Assembly (NCBI GenBank): GCA_033964015.1
Contig: CM066924.1
Location: forward strand, 6,554,251-6,618,250
From: Scolanthus callimorphus
Taxonomy: Eukaryota > Cnidaria > Anthozoa > Actiniaria > Edwardsiidae
Direction of reading: 5' to 3'
Length of the DNA: 64,000 nt
Numbering within the stretch: the first letter of the stretch is position 1; the number at the start of each line of letters is the position of its first letter. Shown one piece after another: positions 61,286-64,000 of the stretch. The notes below the pieces were generated by a model. It was not told the origin of the DNA, ran no database searches, and saw only the letters and a program-made list of their open reading frames with translations. Both the position numbers and the translations under genes were made by a program.

Positions 61286-62074
61286 GAGGATGTATCTTGT
61301 CTGGCTTGGATGGCAACTTCAGTAAGTTCAGTGTTTTGGGAAGCAATAATGGTTGCGACACAAGCATTTCCATCGCTTTGGTATAGTAAGTTTGAGTCGG
61401 CCAGTTGGGCATCACAACTATGACTTCTGCTTGATCCATAGCAATCTTTTGTAAACACCGTCCCAAGAGACTGAACGGAGGAAAACAATACATTAGTGGA
61501 CCATGCCAACTAATTGTAAATGCATCAACATGAGCAGCTCTAGGGTCAGACTTCCAGGAATAATAACATACTAATTTTGTATTTAAATAGCTGGCAAATA
61601 GGTCAATCTCAGGCTGACCTAATTTGTTAATTATCAGTTGAAAAACATCTGGGTTTAGTTCCTACTCTGTACGTTCATTAAAATGACGTGATTGGTAATC
61701 TGCTTCAATGTTTGTTTTCCCTGGGATATGGGTAGCTGTAATCCAGGTGTTATTTTCTATGCACCAATGCCAAATTATTTTAGCAATATTATTGCAAAGA
61801 ATTGAATGGGTACCTCCCATACTATTGATATAAGTTACTGCAGTAGTGTTATCACACTGAACAAGAACATGTTTGTTTTGAAATGTTGATGCAAAGCACT
61901 GCAATCCATACTGAATAGCCAATAGCTCAAGAGCATTAATATTTCCTTTGTTTTGGTTAATTTCTGATGGTAAAAATTGTCCTTGGGCTTTATCTTTATT
62001 GCAAACTGCTCCCCAACCTAGCATAGAAGCATCTGTGCTAAAAACTATGTCAGGATTTTTACGGGATATCAGCC
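61236..62074 (-). pseudogene. DIRS-B RNase H and following DIRS domain
   Basis: RNase H blocks STDASMLGWGAVC, NALELLAIQYGLQC, CDNTTAVTYINSMGG and HIPGKTNIEADYQSR. A TAG at 61662-61664 stands where DIRS-A has a tryptophan codon (DWKLNP), a TGG to TAG change. The same frame then continues through LNPDVFQLIINKLGQPEIDL and YCFPPFSLLGRCLQKI to a stop at 61236. A frameshift separates it from the polymerase near 62075. Confidence 0.86.
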
Positions 62075-63093
62075 CTATGCAGGATCAATGTTGTTCAACC
62101 ACCATAATAGATCATTTCTCATTTCATCAGTAACAAGCATAACAGTATCATAATTGCCTCTAGCTGCTGCAAGAGCTTGAATTTTTTCTATCTCTAAAGA
62201 TCTATAATATAATGGGCCAAATTGAACTGCTGGAAAACTAGATACCATTTTCCCAATTACTTGGGCAATTTTTCTAATTGTAAGCTCAGAATTTTCAATT
62301 GTTTCTTGAAACAATGCTTTTAGCTTGCATTTCTTGTCAGCAGTCAAAGATACAGTCATCTGAACTGAATCCAAGACAAAGCCAAGAACTTTGACTTTAT
62401 GACTGGGTATACTCATAGATTTTTCTGGATGAATTAAAAAACCCAAACTGCTAAACAGCTGTTTACATGCTTCAATAGAATTTGATGCATCATTAAAGTC
62501 TTGACTTTGAATATAAGTATCGTCAATGTAACCAGATACTGTGTACCCAGATGTCCTCAACTTTGCATAACAAGGTTTTAATAATTTTGTAAAAAGTCGA
62601 GGACAAGACGAAAGCCCGTTTGGAAAACAAGTATATTCATACAATTTGTCTTTCCAAAAGAAACGAAGATATTTCCTATGTTCTTTAGCAATAGGGACAG
62701 TATAATAAGCATCCTTAAGATCAATAGTGGCCATATAACATTCTGTGGTTACTAGTTTCATAATGGAATGCAAAGTATCCATTTTAAACTTGTTATACTC
62801 AACACATTTATTTAGACGTTTAAGATTGAGAATCATTCGAAATGATCCATCTGGTTTTGGCCTGAGAAATACATTTGAGAGGAATTGGCCAGGAGAGTAC
62901 TGAGTTTCCTCTAAAACTCCTTTAGATAGCAATGTAGTGTTGCTATTTCCTGGTCCATAATAACCATTTCCCAGTCAGAAAAATACATAGGTTTAGGAAT
63001 TGAACGTTGTTGAGGAAACTCGTTTCCTTCAAATGTTATATGGCAACCATTGACCATGTCTAAAATAACATATCGCTTGTAAGTTTCTCCCAT
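62075..63093 (-). pseudogene. DIRS-B reverse transcriptase
   Basis: An N-terminal piece (IPKPMYFSDWEMVIMDQEIA) joins after a frameshift near 62920 to the polymerase: VFLRPKPDGSFRMILNLKRL, IDLKDAYYTVPIAKEHRKYL, FPNGLSSCPRLFTKLL and active-site YIDD in VSGYIDDTYIQ. Motif spacing is as in other DIRS elements. The polymerase frame of 285 codons itself has no lesion. Confidence 0.9.
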
Positions 63094-63154
63094 GCTGGAA
63101 GAAAATTCTGGATTCTACCAGCCACTCGTATTTCATTTACCTCTGAACTAGAGA

Positions 63155-63995
63155 TTATTTCTTGGTTGTAGTTTCTGTTGAGGTTGACGTGCTCGGCCTG
63201 CCTTTGTGTTGAAAGGAATGGTGATACTGGCTTGATCCTCCTAAAAAAGGCCTAGTATAGGGAGTAGGACGATCTCTGCCATAAGCGGATCCTCTGCCAT
63301 ATGCTGATCCTCTGAAGGCTCCTCCAGCTCTAGCACGACCACGAAAATTACCACGAAAACTTGAGCCTCGTCGCCTCGAGTCCAGTAGTTTATGTGTCAC
63401 TTTATTGTCATCCGTTAGATCTTTGATTTGTTTGTAACATTTTCTCCAAACAACAATCAGTGAAGGGAACCTTTTGCGCACACAAATGATTATAATCTCT
63501 TGAAATTTGTGGCTTCAGCGCATCTCTGCGCCTTTGTACTAATTCCCAATTGGCGGCTCCTAGGCAAACTAGAGCGTCTTCTGTAACTTTCCAAATCTTA
63601 TTGAACAATTCCTGAGTTTGCTCTTTTTCTGTTGAAGCTTTAAGAATTAAGTCTGCAATCAAGGCAACATTTGTAGTTCCTTTTACTAAATCAGTTTGAA
63701 CGCGTTGCATTTTGACATCATTCGTTCTGGCCTCAGCCGAGATACGATCCCAAATTACTTGATTTACAGTAATTTTTGAAAGGCCTGGACAATTCTCCGG
63801 ACGATGAATTTTATCCAAGAGATTTTTCTCGAAGTCGTCTTCGGGTTTTTGCCGCATTAAGGCAGATACGTTTGTTGCTAGGTTTTCATTGATTTTCGGA
63901 CCAGTTTTGTCCTTATTGCTAGATCTTTTCTCAAGGCTAGCCAAGAGACTCTTGACTGAGTCATTTTGCTCTTGTTCAACGACATTTTCATTCAT
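63155..63995 (-). pseudogene. DIRS-B gag-like protein
   Basis: ATG at 63995, MNENVVEQEQNDSVKSLLAS, with a conserved ALVCLGAANWELVQRRRDAL block shared with DIRS-A gag. Around 63440-63490 two small shifts break the frame; a LFGEN-type motif appears in the third frame. The final part is rich in RG and GRGSAYGR repeats and ends TSTETTTKK before the stop at 63155. The upstream untranslated region and left terminus are beyond the window. Confidence 0.85.
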
Positions 63996-64000
63996 TTTTG

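Larger units (their letters stand above)
59875..64000 (-). mobile_element. DIRS-B: second DIRS-type retrotransposon, cut by the window end
   Basis: Minus-strand order gag, reverse transcriptase/RNase H, tyrosine recombinase, internal complementary region, right terminus. The right tip (59875-59961) is the reverse complement of 60092-60178 over 87 bp. The bases after 60178 should match the left tip, which lies beyond 64000. It is from the same group as DIRS-A but clearly a different family. Frameshifts and one TAG in pol suggest it is inactive. Confidence 0.9.

Overview
The window is eukaryotic nuclear DNA, most likely from an anthozoan cnidarian (a stony coral or sea anemone). That assignment is an inference. 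It rests on long intron-like AT-rich sequence, a cluster of C2H2 zinc-finger exons with consensus 3' splice sites, DIRS-type tyrosine-recombinase retrotransposons, an L1/Tx1-type LINE, and many short inverted-repeat elements. There are no bacterial-style operons, no CRISPR array, and I recognised no tRNA or rRNA.

The host content is a tandemly duplicated zinc-finger gene family on the + strand. Three terminal exons follow a conserved polypyrimidine-AG acceptor: A (8086-8802, 8 fingers), B (19853-22359, broken by a frameshift, an inserted inverted-repeat element and a 3' slippage repeat) and C (51041-51757, 8 fingers, 4 base differences from A that I could count). Two small phase-0 exons ending in GTGAGT (12176-12229 and 27673-27729) look like the first coding exons of these genes. 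A-type sequence (1 to about 10.1 kb) is repeated almost exactly as C (48.79-53.06 kb). B (19.8-27.9 kb) is an older, more diverged copy. Window base 1 lies inside the A block, so the duplication continues upstream.

Mobile DNA makes up most of the rest. Element DIRS-A (36219-47507) is complete at both ends, with 119-bp inverted terminal repeats and an internal complementary region. Its gag gene is split by a 6.7-kb LINE (37411-44150, 14-bp target duplication, poly-A tail). That LINE's ORF2 is in turn split by a 1.5-kb element (41558-43076) with a TA target duplication and hairpins near both ends. A second DIRS element (DIRS-B) runs on the minus strand from 59875 past the window end. All of these have frameshifts or stops in their genes, so they are probably no longer autonomous. 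At least a dozen short inverted-repeat elements (MITEs and foldbacks), several with clean target duplications or an empty-site paralogue, fill introns and spacers.

The most unusual feature is the hairpin-ended TA element family, with copies at 2383-7790, 41558-43076 and one end at 31420. Both terminal hairpins change sequence between copies but keep perfect pairing. Both long copies also carry internal tandem repeats rich in the palindrome TGACGTCA.
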